From Streptomyces shenzhenensis (GTDB lineage Bacteria; Actinomycetota; Actinomycetes; Streptomycetales; Streptomycetaceae): a stretch of 64,000 bases of DNA. Numbering within the stretch: the first letter of the stretch is position 1; each line of letters begins with the position of its first letter. Position numbers and translations under genes: made by a program. The stretch covers positions 94,784 to 158,783 of the forward strand of contig NZ_PENI01000023.1 of assembly GCF_003688995.1 (NCBI RefSeq). Reading direction: 5' to 3'. Below the pieces are notes generated by a model. That model made no database searches, was not told the origin of the DNA, and worked only from the letters and a program-made list of their open reading frames with translations. Positions 51,889-61,415 of the stretch are shown here, in pieces.

Positions 51889-52839
51889 TCAGATCCGGCG
51901 GGGTCGATCGGGCTGCCATCCCGCCGCTCGCAGGGTGCGGTGAAGCGTGTCCCCCCACGGCGAGGGGGCGAAGGAGAAGCGTTCCGTCGCCGCCGTGGCG
52001 TCCAGGACGTACGGGCGCATCAGCTGATAGCTGAGCTGCGCGACTTCCCGCAGCAGCGGAGAGAAGAGGCCGAGCGTGCGAAGCGACGCCGGACTCATCC
52101 CGCGCACGGCGACGCGGGGGATTCCGGCGAGGTCCAGGAACTCGTCGATCATCTGCCGCTGTGTTCTCGGTGCGTGGCTGGGAACGTGCCACACCCTTCC
52201 ATGCGCATCGGGGGCGTCGTAGACGGTGACGAGCAGGCGTGCGACGTCGTTGACATCGGTGAAGGTGTGGGGCGTGTCGACGCGTCCCACCATCCGTACC
52301 GTCTTGCCCTTCAGCGCGGTGGGGAGGGCGCGGCCGATATGCCCGGCGGCGCTCTCCCCGCCGATGTAGTCCGATCCGCGGACCTCGAACGCGCGAATCC
52401 TTCCCGCACGGTGCGCTGCGAGGGCATCGGCCCACACCCGTGCACGGAGTGCGCCCAGGTGATCGCGCGCATCGTCGGGCATTCCCTCATGCATGGGGGC
52501 GGTGACCGGGCCGAGAGGGTAGAGGTTTCCTGCCATCGCGTAGACCGCGCCCGTACGCTCCGTCGCGGTCAGGAGCGCAGAGGACATCAACGGCCACTGC
52601 CTGTCCCAGACCGGGTACGGACCGGGGTTCGCCGTGTGGAAGATCGCGCTGGCCCCGTCGGCGGCTCGGGTGAGCGCGTCCGGATCGGTCGCGTCGAGTG
52701 CCACGTTCGTGACCCCGGCGATCTCGGGCCCCCGGCCCGAGCGGCTTCCGAGCACGACGCGGTCGCCCCTCTCCGCAAGGATCGCTGCAACGTGCCGGCC
52801 CACGGGCCCGGCGCCGACGACGAGGTGCTGCTCTGGCAC
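51889..52839 (-). CDS. NAD-dependent epimerase/dehydratase (extended SDR)
   Basis: 316 residues from GTG 52839 (GGGAGG six bases upstream). Atypical extended SDR: VVGAGPVGRHVAAILAERGDRVVLGSRSG, FHTANPGPYPVWD, FEVRGSDYIGGESAAGHIGRA and HTFTDVNDVARLLV. The usual Tyr-x3-Lys is not clear. It resembles NAD-binding proteins next to TetR repressors. Divergent from the TetR gene at 52998. Confidence 0.82.
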   Translation of the reverse strand: MPEQHLVVGAGPVGRHVAAILAERGDRVVLGSRSGRGPEIAGVTNVALDATDPDALTRAADGASAIFHTANPGPYPVWDRQWPLMSSALLTATERTGAVYAMAGNLYPLGPVTAPMHEGMPDDARDHLGALRARVWADALAAHRAGRIRAFEVRGSDYIGGESAAGHIGRALPTALKGKTVRMVGRVDTPHTFTDVNDVARLLVTVYDAPDAHGRVWHVPSHAPRTQRQMIDEFLDLAGIPRVAVRGMSPASLRTLGLFSPLLREVAQLSYQLMRPYVLDATAATERFSFAPSPWGDTLHRTLRAAGWQPDRPRRI

Positions 52840-52900
52840 GAGAATCCTCCCATGTCCCGAACCAGAGGATGCTGGCCGGAAGTAACTGAACAGGTGTAGG

Positions 52901-52924
52901 TCACTCATGAGTGAACAGCTGTTC
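52901..52924. promoter_or_regulatory. Overlapping palindromes between epimerase and TetR genes
   Basis: TCACTCATGAGTGA (52901-52914, perfect) overlaps GAACAGCTGTTC (52913-52924, perfect). They are probable TetR operator and autoregulatory sites. Confidence 0.55.
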
Positions 52925-52997
52925 GCTAAGATTGTCAATCGGTCGCGGGTTCGGCGTGTGAGCATGGCCCGCAGAGGTGATGACGAGGGGAGATGCG

Positions 52998-53624
52998 ATG
53001 GCGGAGTCGACGGGGCGTCCCCGTACAGCACGCGTGCGCAACCCGCGTGGCCAGGGTGGGCGCCTGCGCGAACAGCTGGTCGAGGCGGCGGCGCACCTGC
53101 TCGCTGACGCCGATCAGCCGGAGTCGCTCACGCTCCGGAGCGTCGCCCGTGAGGTCGGCGTCGCGCCCGCGAGCATCTATGGTCACTTCCCCGACCTCGG
53201 CGCACTCCTCGACCAGGTGCTGGAGCTTCGCTACCGGGAGCTCACCGAAGCGCTGCGGTCGGCCAGCGAGGGCCTGGACGGATCAGAGCGGCTCATGGGT
53301 CTGTGCGCAGCCTACGTCGGCTGGGGGCTCGACCATCCCGGCGAATACCGCACGCTCTTCGGGGGCAGAATCCCGGCCGGGGTCACGGTGGCGTCGCACG
53401 AGACGGGGATCGGACTTCTCGCGGTCCTCACCGCCGCACTCCCTGACCCTCTCGCAGACGGGGACGACGTGAAGCCCGACGAGCGCCAACGCGCGGGACT
53501 GTTGTTGTGGACGTCGCTCCATGGACTGGTATCCGCGCGGATGGAGCATCCCGGCATCCCCTGGCCTCCTTGGCGCGAGCACGTCGCGGACATCGTCGCG
53601 TTGCACGGTGCGGCTGGTGCCTGA
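52998..53624 (+). CDS. TetR family regulator
   Basis: 208 residues from ATG 52998 (GAGGGGAGA). HTH LTLRSVAREVGVAPASIYGHF (~40-60) and a TetR_C_13/33-like domain (LCAAYVGWGLDHPGEYRTLFGG). Probably represses the divergent epimerase. Confidence 0.87.
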   Translation: MAESTGRPRTARVRNPRGQGGRLREQLVEAAAHLLADADQPESLTLRSVAREVGVAPASIYGHFPDLGALLDQVLELRYRELTEALRSASEGLDGSERLMGLCAAYVGWGLDHPGEYRTLFGGRIPAGVTVASHETGIGLLAVLTAALPDPLADGDDVKPDERQRAGLLLWTSLHGLVSARMEHPGIPWPPWREHVADIVALHGAAGA

Positions 53625-53777
53625 GGGTGCGCTTTCGGCCGCCGTCGATGATTCCCGGACCCGAGGCTTCCCGCCTCGAAAGGGCAGGCATGACGTTGCG
53701 GGACGTGGAGGCCTATCTGTGTCAGCGTGCACCGCGGAAGGTCGACGCGGATCGCGCCCACGCGCTCGAAGCGGAAA

Positions 53778-53822
53778 GCGGCGCGCACGGCGGCGGTGGA
53801 TGTCCGTCGCCGTGCGCGCCGC
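53778..53822. terminator. Convergent-gene terminator
   Basis: Perfect 15-base stem (53778-53792 with 53808-53822) and a 15-base loop between the converging TetR and SDR genes. Confidence 0.7.
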
Positions 53823-53831
53823 AGGATCGCG

Positions 53832-54719
53832 TCAGTTGTGCAGCTGCAGGGTCTCGCCGAAGCCCATGCGGTTCACGAAGGCTTCGCGCGTGAGGTCGGC
53901 GAAGGCCATGACGTGGTCGACGCCGGCCTCGGTGAAGTCGACGACGGTGCGGAACGGTTTCTGACCGCGGGGCAGGGCGAGAACGCGGGAGATCTCGTCG
54001 GCCACGCCCTGCGGGTCGGCCCGTACGCCGGGCCGCACGAGGGAGGCGGTGGCCTCCTCGTTGCGGGCCACGAGCGGGTCCAGCCGTGCGTAGGCGGCGG
54101 TGACCTCGGCGTCCGAGGCACGGCTCGCGTTCGGGAAGTGCGACGTGCCCTGCGTGATCGCGCCGGGCATCACGATGCTCGTCTCGATGCCGAACTGCGC
54201 CGCCTCGTAGGAGGTGACGACCGCGAGCGCGTCGAACGCGGCCTTCGAGGCGACGTACGGGCCGAGGAACGGCGGCGTGGTGACGATGATCGTGCTGCCG
54301 ACATAGAGCAGCGTGCCCGAGCGCTGCGTGCGCAGGTAGGGCAGCGCCGCGCGGTTCACCCGGTGGGCGCCGATCGCGTTGACGTCGAGCAGGTGCGCGA
54401 TGTCCTCGTCGGTGAACGCCTCGACGTAGCCGACGTAGAGATGGCCTGCGTTCTGGACGACGACATCGAGGCCGCCGCTGGTCTCCACGACGGCGGCGAC
54501 GGCCTGGTTCGCGGACTCCTGCGAGCTGACATCGAGGTCGACGACGTGCAGGTCGAGGCCGTTCGCCGTGGCGTAGTCGGTGAGCGTGGCGGCGTGGGCG
54601 GCGTTGCGGCCCTGGGGGTCGCGCATGCTGGCCCAGACGGTGTGGCCGTCGTGGGCGAGCTGCTTGGCGGTGAGGTGGCCGATGCCGGTTGCGGCGCCGG
54701 TGATGAGGATGACGGACAT
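53832..54719 (-). CDS. Short-chain dehydrogenase/reductase
   Basis: 295-residue SDR: ITGAATGIGHLTAKQLAHDG (cofactor), VVQNAGHLYVG, STIIVTTPPFLGPYVASKAA (Ser...Tyr-x3-Lys) and VMPGAITQGTSH. Classical length with a C-terminal extension. ATG 54719. It lies 28 bases downstream of a second, truncated SDR on the same strand. Substrate unknown. Confidence 0.9.
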   Translation of the reverse strand: MSVILITGAATGIGHLTAKQLAHDGHTVWASMRDPQGRNAAHAATLTDYATANGLDLHVVDLDVSSQESANQAVAAVVETSGGLDVVVQNAGHLYVGYVEAFTDEDIAHLLDVNAIGAHRVNRAALPYLRTQRSGTLLYVGSTIIVTTPPFLGPYVASKAAFDALAVVTSYEAAQFGIETSIVMPGAITQGTSHFPNASRASDAEVTAAYARLDPLVARNEEATASLVRPGVRADPQGVADEISRVLALPRGQKPFRTVVDFTEAGVDHVMAFADLTREAFVNRMGFGETLQLHN

Positions 54720-54747
54720 CCGATGGCCTTCCGTTCTCGTGCGGCGC

Positions 54748-55212
54748 TTACGCGGCGCCGCCGTTGGCGTAGATGGTCTGGCCGTTGACCCAGCGGCCGG
54801 GGCCGGCGAGGAACGCGGTGACCTCGGCGATGTCCGCCGGGGTGCCGAGGCGCTCCATCGGGTTGAGCGAGGCGATGTGGTCGATGGCCTCCTGCGACTT
54901 GCCCTCGAAGAACAACGGGGTGGCGGTGGGGCCGGGGGCGACGGCGTTGACCGTCACGTCACGGCCACGCAGCTCGCGGGCCAGGATCAGGCTCATCGCC
55001 TCGACCGCGCCCTTGGACGCGGCGTAGGCGCCGTACGTGGGCGCCTGCAGGCGCGTGATGGTGGTGGAGAAGTTGATGATCGCCCCGCCGTTGCGCACCT
55101 GGCGGGCGGCGAGCTGGTCGATCACGAAGGTCCCGCGGACGTTGACGCGCTGGATGCGGTCGAAGGTCTCCAGGTCCATCTGGGCGATCGGGGCCAGCGG
55201 CATGATGCCCGC
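54748..55212 (-). pseudogene. SDR truncated at a recombination junction
   Basis: C-terminal two thirds of an SDR (AGIMPLAPIAQMDLETFDRIQRVNV, YGAYAASKGAVEAM, TVNAVAPGPTATPLF, ending YANGGAA). The N-terminal cofactor motif is missing; at about 55212 the sequence becomes the opposite-strand PabAB gene. Confidence 0.75.
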
Positions 55213-57109
55213 GCCACAGCCCCGGCACGGGCATCTGTCCATGGTCCGGCACGACGGACGCGACCTGTTCCGCGGCCTGCCGCAGGACTTCACCGCCGTC
55301 CGCTACCACTCGCTGGCCGTGCCCGAGCCACTGCCGGACACCCTGGAGGCCACCGCCTGGGCCGAGGACGGTGTCCTGATGGGGCTGCGGCACCGCAGCC
55401 GGCCGCTGTGGGGCGTGCAGTTCCACCCGGAGTCCGTGCTGACCGAGTACGGCCACCGCATGTTCGTCAACTTCCGCAATCTCACGGCGGAACGGGCCGG
55501 CCGGCCCCGTACCAAGAACACCGCCGTCACACCGGCCGCCGCCGCGATACCGCGCCCCCGGCAAGCGGTCCGCCCCGCCTACCGGCTGCACACCCGGCGC
55601 ATCGCCGGCGCGGTCGACACGGAAGCCGCCTTCACCCGGATGTACGGGGCGTCGCACCGGGCGTTCTGGCTGGACAGCGCCCTGGTCGAGGAGGGACTCG
55701 CGCGGTTCTCGTTCTTCGGCGACGACAGCGGTCCGCTCGCGGAGTTCGTGCGCTACGACGTCGAGGCTGGCAGTTGCGAGATCGAGCGGCCGGGCCGGCC
55801 CACACGCAAGGTCGCGGCCAGCGTTTTCGACTACCTGAAACGGCAGTTGGCGACACGTCATGTCGAAGCGGGTGACCTGCCCTTCGACTTCACCGGCGGG
55901 TATGTCGGCTATTTCGGCTACGAGACCAAGGCCGACTGCGGCTCACCGAACCGGCACTCGTCCGATCTCCCCGACGCCTGCTGGCTGTTCGCGGACCGGC
56001 TGATCGCGGTGGACCATCTGAAGGGCTTCACCTACGCGGTCTGTCTCGCCGAGGACACCCCGCAGGCTGCGTGGGAGGCCACCGACTGGCTGGAGAGCGC
56101 GCTGGCTCAGCTGAGCTTCGTCGCCCCCGAGCCCGAACGCCCGCCGCTGTCCGCCCGGGCTGAGGCGGACCCCGGCGCCGCCGAGCCGTGGCTGGTGCGG
56201 GACCGGGAGACGTATCTCGCGGACATCGAGTCCTGCCAGGGCGAGTTGCGGGCAGGCACCAGCTACGAGATCTGTCTGACGAACGCGGCCCGTTTACCCG
56301 CCCCGCCGGACCCCTTTGCCTTCTACCGAGAGCTGCGCCGGATCAACCCGGCCCCGTACGCGGCCTTCCTGCGGCTGGGCGACGTGGACGTGGCCGGTTC
56401 GTCCCCCGAGCGGTTCCTGCGGATCACCCGCGACGGCGTGGCCGAGGCCCGCCCGATCAAGGGCACCGCGCCACGCGGCGACGGACCGGAGGACGACGCC
56501 CGGCTGCGGAACGCGCTCGCCGTGGACGCCAAGACGCGTGCCGAGAACCTGATGATCGTCGACCTGCTCCGCAACGACCTGGGCCAGGTCTGCCGGACCG
56601 GGTCGGTGCGCGTGACCCGGCTCATGGCCACCGAGACGTACGCGACCGTGCATCAACTGGTCTCCACCGTCGAGGGCCGGCTGCGGGAGGATGTCGGCGC
56701 CGTGGAGTGCGTACGGGCCTGCTTCCCCGGCGGTTCGATGACCGGAGCGCCGAAACTGCGCACCCTGGAGATCATCGACCGGCTGGAGACCGAGGCCCGC
56801 GGCGCGTACTCCGGTGCCCTCGGCTATCTGGGGTGCAGCGGGGGAGCGGACCTCAACATCGTCATCCGTACGGCCGTCCTCGCCGACGGGCTGATGCACC
56901 TGGGCGCCGGGGGCGCGATCGTGCTCGACTCCGATCCGGCCGGCGAGTACGACGAGATGCTCCTGAAGACCGCCGCCCAGATGCGGGCCCTTCACCGGTA
57001 CACCGGTGACCGCATACGTGAGCAGCGGGACCACGCGGTGACCCGCGCCGCCCTGCGCGGCGAGCCGGTCCGCGCCGAGCACACCGTCACCGAGGAGCCC
57101 GTGCGATGA
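55213..57109 (+). pseudogene. Aminodeoxychorismate synthase (PabAB fusion), 5'-truncated
   Basis: The amidotransferase domain starts mid-way (RHDGRDLFRGLPQDFTAVRY...) and keeps the His-Glu of VQFHPES, but the Cys nucleophile half is gone. The chorismate-binding domain is complete (DFTGGYVGYFGYE, PIKGTAPRG, VDLLRNDLGQVC, FPGGSMTGAPKL, GALGYLG). ATG 55241 could give a 622-residue ammonia-dependent protein. It makes 4-amino-4-deoxychorismate. It heads the following operon (ATGA overlap), so the truncation probably also removed the operon promoter. Confidence 0.8.
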
Positions 57110-58629
57110 CGACTCCGCAGACCGTGCTCCGGCCGGCCGAGGCCGAGGCCCCCGGCAATCTCGCCGCCCAGCTCGCCGGGCTGGCCGAGCGGCGCGGGTG
57201 GTCCGGGCGGGCCGCCTTCCACCAGGGCCATCGGACCTGGACCCACGGCGAGGTGCACGCGCTCGCCGCCCGGGCCGCCACGGTGCTCACCGGTCACGGA
57301 GTGCACCCCGGCGACCGGGTGGTACTGGCCCTGCCCGACGGCATCGCCTGGGTGACCGCCTTCCTGGCGACCGCCCGGCTCGGCGCCGTCGCCGTGCTGG
57401 TCAACCCTGAACTCCCGGCACCAGACCAGGAGTTCATGGCAGCGGACGCCGACGCCGTGCTCTGCGTGACCGGACCGGGCCTGGAAAGCCGCTTCCCTGA
57501 ACGGCCGCGGCTCGGCGCCGATCAGCTGCTCGCCCTCACCGTCGCCTCCGACCAAGCCCCTGCCCACCCGGTCGACGCCCACGCGCCGTTGTACATCCAG
57601 TACACCTCCGGCACCACGGGCCGCCCCAAGGGCGCCGTGCACACGCACAGTGACCCGAAGGCGTACCACGACCTCATCGGCCGACAGCTGCTGCGGATCA
57701 CCGAAGACGACGTCACCCTGTCGGTGTCCAAGCTGTACTTCGCCTACGGCTTCGGTAACACCTTCGTCTTCCCGCTCTTTTCCGGCTCCTCCGCCGTCCT
57801 GGTCGACCGGCGCCCGACCCCGGCCGCCGTCGACGAGCTGGTGGCCCGGCACCGGGTGACCCTCCTCTACTCCGTGCCGTCCGCCTACGCCGCGCTGGTC
57901 GCCGACCGCGGCAGCGGCCACCGCACCTGCTTCGCCTCGGTACGGGCCGCCGTGTCGGCGGGTGAGGGCCTCCCGACGCAACTCGGCGCACAGATCACCG
58001 AGTTGCTCGGCGCACCGGTGCTGGAACAGATCGGATCCACCGAGGCCGGTCACGCCTTCTGTGCCAACGGCCTCGGACACAACCACCCCGGCACCGTGGG
58101 CCGCCCCGTCCCCGGCTTCGAGGTGGAGTTGCGCGACAGCGCGGGCCGCCCGGTAGCGGACGGCACCGAGGGCGAGCTGTGGGTGCGCGGCCCGACCGTC
58201 ACCCCCGGCTATCTGAACCGACCGCAGGACAGCGAACGCACCCTGATCGGCGGCTGGTTGGCCACCCATGACCGGGCGGTCCGCGAACCGGACGGGGCCT
58301 TCCGGCACCTGGGCCGCGCCGACGACATGGAGATGGTCGGCGGCATCACCGTCTCCCCGCTGGAGGTGGAGGCCGTCCTGCGCACCCACCCCGAGGCGAA
58401 GGAGGTCGCGGTCGCGGCCGTCACCGACGGGAAGGGAGCCAGCCGGCTGCGCGCCTTCGTCGTCCCCGTCACCCGGGCCCCCGAGGGACTTCAGGACGAC
58501 CTGCTCCGGCTGGCCCGCGAGCGGCTCGCCGCCTTCAAGGTGCCGCGCAGCGTGAGCCTCGTCCCGTCCCTGCCCCGCACCTCGACCGGCAAGCTCCGCC
58601 GCCACCTGGTCCGCCAGGGCGCCTGGTGA
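57106..58629 (+). CDS. Aryl-CoA/acyl-adenylate ligase, benzoate-CoA ligase type
   Basis: 507 residues. AMP-binding motif YTSGTTGRPKGAVHTH (~170), KLYFAYGFGNTFVFP as in benzoate- and 4-hydroxybenzoate-CoA ligases, GSTEAGHAF (A5) and a catalytic Lys in TGKLRRH. It likely activates 4-aminobenzoate or a derivative. Coupled to PabAB by ATGA. Confidence 0.87.
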   Translation: MTTPQTVLRPAEAEAPGNLAAQLAGLAERRGWSGRAAFHQGHRTWTHGEVHALAARAATVLTGHGVHPGDRVVLALPDGIAWVTAFLATARLGAVAVLVNPELPAPDQEFMAADADAVLCVTGPGLESRFPERPRLGADQLLALTVASDQAPAHPVDAHAPLYIQYTSGTTGRPKGAVHTHSDPKAYHDLIGRQLLRITEDDVTLSVSKLYFAYGFGNTFVFPLFSGSSAVLVDRRPTPAAVDELVARHRVTLLYSVPSAYAALVADRGSGHRTCFASVRAAVSAGEGLPTQLGAQITELLGAPVLEQIGSTEAGHAFCANGLGHNHPGTVGRPVPGFEVELRDSAGRPVADGTEGELWVRGPTVTPGYLNRPQDSERTLIGGWLATHDRAVREPDGAFRHLGRADDMEMVGGITVSPLEVEAVLRTHPEAKEVAVAAVTDGKGASRLRAFVVPVTRAPEGLQDDLLRLARERLAAFKVPRSVSLVPSLPRTSTGKLRRHLVRQGAW

Positions 58630-58670
58630 CGGCGGCAGACGTGGTCACCACGACAGAAAGGAACGGCCAG

Positions 58671-60233
58671 ATGCGAGAGCTGCACCCGACGCTCGCCGAC
58701 CGCGGATTCTACCTCGGCCCGCTCTTCCGACAGGCGGCCGAGCGCCACGGCGCCGTCCCCGTCACCCTGGACCGGCCCCTGGACACCCACCCCGCCCACA
58801 AGGTCGACCTCACCTACGCGGACCTCGCGGACCTCGTCGAGGACCTCTCCGGACGGCTGTGGGAGGCGGGCGTACGGCCCTCCGAGCGCGTGGTCGTCCA
58901 CAAGGCCGACAACGTCGACATCGTGCTGCTGACCTGCGCGATCTCCCGCATCGGCGCGGTTCCCGTACTGCTCTCGCCCGCACTGGCCGGACCGGTCGCC
59001 GCCCAGCTCGTCGGAAAGCTGCGCCGGCCGTGGCTGATCACCGACCGGGCCACCCTGGACGGACCGCTCAAGGGCGTCGAGGTCCCGGTCCGGCGCGTCC
59101 TGTCCGTCGACGAGGCACCGGGGGCCGAGCCCCTCGCGAAGTACGCCGGTGTCGACGTTCCCACCGCCGTACGCCTGCACCCCCGCGAACCCGCCCTGAT
59201 CACGCACAGCTCCGGCACCACCGGACTCCCCAAGCTCGCCGTGCACTGCGCGAACACCATGTGGAACCGACTGATCCCGCAGCAGGCGATGGGCTGGCCC
59301 ACACGCGGCGAGACGGCCGCCCTGCACATGTCGTTCGTGCACTCGCGCTTCTACCACCTGCTCGGCGTCCTGCTCCGCTTCGGCAGCCCGCTGGTCCTCA
59401 TCACCGACCCCGACCCCGCGGCGGTGGCACCACTACTGGCCTACCACCGGCCGGGCATCGTCGAGACCCACCCCAACACCTTCGTCCTGTGGGAGGAGCT
59501 GGCCGACGCACCCGGTGCGCCGCTGTCGCGGGTGCGGTCGTACGGCTCGACGTTCGACGCGATCCACCCGCGCACAGTACGACGGCTGCTGGACGCCTCC
59601 ACACGGCGCACCCCCTGGCTGCTCCAGCTCTACGGCCAGAGCGAGACCGGGCCCGTCGCCTTCCAGTGGTTCACCCGGCGCAGCGCCGCCCGGGCCGACG
59701 GCCGCCGGGTCGGCATCGGGATACCGGGCTTCACCCGCGTCCGGATCACCGGCCCCGACGGAAGGCCCACGGCACCCGGAACACCCGGCCGGATCGAGGC
59801 CCGTACCCGCGGCCGGATCCTCACCTACCTCGGCCTCCAGGACCGCTACGACCGTCAACTCCACGACGGCTGGTGGGAGATGGGCGACATGGGCTACCGC
59901 AGCAGGCTCGGCGCCCTGTACCTGATCGACCGTGAGGTCGACCAGATCGACTCCGTGCACAGCAACCTGGAGGTCGAGGACACCCTGATGGAACGGCTGG
60001 AGGAACTGCGCGAGGTCGTCATCGTCCCCGGCGCCGACCGCGAGCCCGTGCCGGTGGTGTGCGTGCGCGGCGAGAACCCGCTGGACCCCGAGCGCTGGCG
60101 GAAGGCCACGGCCGATCTGCCGGCGATGGCCGAACCCCGGCAATGGCGGTTCGAGGAACTGCCGATGACCGCGACCTGGAAGGTGAAGCGGGTCGAGATC
60201 ACCCGCATGCTGACGACGGGCGTACGCACGTGA
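58671..60233 (+). CDS. Second AMP-forming ligase
   Basis: 520 residues from ATG 58671 (GAAAGGAA upstream); GTG 58626, in a GTGA overlap, would add 15 residues. THSSGTTGLPKLAVHC (~180), LYGQSETGPVAFQW (~320), and C-terminal Lys in TATWKVKR. It is more distant from characterised aryl ligases and may activate a second acyl group or form an amide. Substrate unknown. Confidence 0.82.
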   Translation: MRELHPTLADRGFYLGPLFRQAAERHGAVPVTLDRPLDTHPAHKVDLTYADLADLVEDLSGRLWEAGVRPSERVVVHKADNVDIVLLTCAISRIGAVPVLLSPALAGPVAAQLVGKLRRPWLITDRATLDGPLKGVEVPVRRVLSVDEAPGAEPLAKYAGVDVPTAVRLHPREPALITHSSGTTGLPKLAVHCANTMWNRLIPQQAMGWPTRGETAALHMSFVHSRFYHLLGVLLRFGSPLVLITDPDPAAVAPLLAYHRPGIVETHPNTFVLWEELADAPGAPLSRVRSYGSTFDAIHPRTVRRLLDASTRRTPWLLQLYGQSETGPVAFQWFTRRSAARADGRRVGIGIPGFTRVRITGPDGRPTAPGTPGRIEARTRGRILTYLGLQDRYDRQLHDGWWEMGDMGYRSRLGALYLIDREVDQIDSVHSNLEVEDTLMERLEELREVVIVPGADREPVPVVCVRGENPLDPERWRKATADLPAMAEPRQWRFEELPMTATWKVKRVEITRMLTTGVRT

Positions 60234-61399
60234 AGCCCGTCGTGGTGGTCGGCGCCGGACCGGTGGGTCTTTCGGCGGCTCTCGCCCTGCGGGCGCGCGA
60301 ACTGCCGGTCCTGCTATTGGAGTCGGACCCGAAGGACCGTCAACGACCCGGCAGCCGCGCCCTGTTCGTGCACCGGGAGACCCTCGCACTGCTCGACGGA
60401 ATGCGACCGGGACTCGCCGCCGAGATCAGCTCCTACGGACGGACCTGGCAGACGCGGCGCACCCTGTACCGGGGACGCGAGGTGTACTCCCGTACCTTCC
60501 CGCCCCCGTCCGGTCCGCCGCCCTTCACCAGTCTGCGCCAGGTGGACACCGAGCGCTTCCTGCGGGCCGCGTGCGAGCGCGCCGGGGTGGAGTTCGTCTG
60601 GGACGCACGGGTGCGGGACGTCCGCACCACGCCGACGGGCGTCGCGCTGGAAGGCGCGGATGGACGGGAGTGGAAGTGCGCCTACGCGGTCGCCGCGGAC
60701 GGCGCCCGGTCCGTCGTTCGGGGCTCGCTGGGCATCACCATGGAGGGAACCCGGGGCGAGGGCTTCCACGTCGTCGTGGACGTGGCCGACATCCCCGGTG
60801 CCGAACTGCCGCTGGAGCGCGTCTTCCACTACGAACATCCCGGCGTCGGCGGACGCAGTGTGATGCGGGTCCCGTTCACCGGGGGCTTCCAGATCGATCT
60901 TCAGTGCCGGGACGACGATGTCCAGGAGGAGTTCGGGACCGAGGAGACCGTACGGAAGTGGCTGCCGGCGGTCGTGGGCGAGGGGTACGACGACCGTGTC
61001 CTGTGGGTGTCGACGTACCGCTTCCTGCGCAAGGTGGCCGACACGTTCACCGACCGGCACCGGCGAGTGCTGCTCGTCGGCGAGGCGGCCCACCTCTTCC
61101 CGCCGTTCGGGGCGCGCGGCATGAACAGCGGCATCGCGGACGCGGCGGCGGCAGCCGAGGCGATCGCCACCGGTACGGTCGAGCGGTTCGATCAAGTACG
61201 GCGCTCCGCCGCGCTGTTCAACAGCGCCGCGGCCGGAGCCGCGCTGGACCATCTGCGTCCCCGGCGCCTGATCGTCCGCGTGAAGCAGCGTACGGCCGCC
61301 GCGCTCGCGCCCATGCTGCCGTGGTGCGGATCGTGGCTGGAGCACGCGCCGTACGGGCCACGGCGCGGAGCCGCAGCCGTCGCGGGCCGCACGTACTGA
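60230..61399 (+). CDS. FAD-dependent aromatic monooxygenase
   Basis: 389 residues from GTG 60230 (GTGA overlap). VVVGAGPVGLSAALALRARELPVLLLE (FAD), VAADGARSVVRGSLG (~160) and VLLVGEAAHLFPPFGARGMNSGIADA (~280). Class A flavin hydroxylase of the PHBH-related group. In this operon it could hydroxylate 4-aminobenzoate or its CoA/AMP ester, possibly with decarboxylation. It is different from the gentisate-pathway hydroxylase. Confidence 0.87.
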   Translation: MKPVVVVGAGPVGLSAALALRARELPVLLLESDPKDRQRPGSRALFVHRETLALLDGMRPGLAAEISSYGRTWQTRRTLYRGREVYSRTFPPPSGPPPFTSLRQVDTERFLRAACERAGVEFVWDARVRDVRTTPTGVALEGADGREWKCAYAVAADGARSVVRGSLGITMEGTRGEGFHVVVDVADIPGAELPLERVFHYEHPGVGGRSVMRVPFTGGFQIDLQCRDDDVQEEFGTEETVRKWLPAVVGEGYDDRVLWVSTYRFLRKVADTFTDRHRRVLLVGEAAHLFPPFGARGMNSGIADAAAAAEAIATGTVERFDQVRRSAALFNSAAAGAALDHLRPRRLIVRVKQRTAAALAPMLPWCGSWLEHAPYGPRRGAAAVAGRTY

Positions 61400-61415
61400 A
61401 CAGATAGGAGTAGTT

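Noticed and set aside
55037..55212. N-terminal 59 codons of the long PabAB frame
   Set aside because: This stretch is antisense to the SDR and not PabA sequence; the homologous part starts at about 55213.
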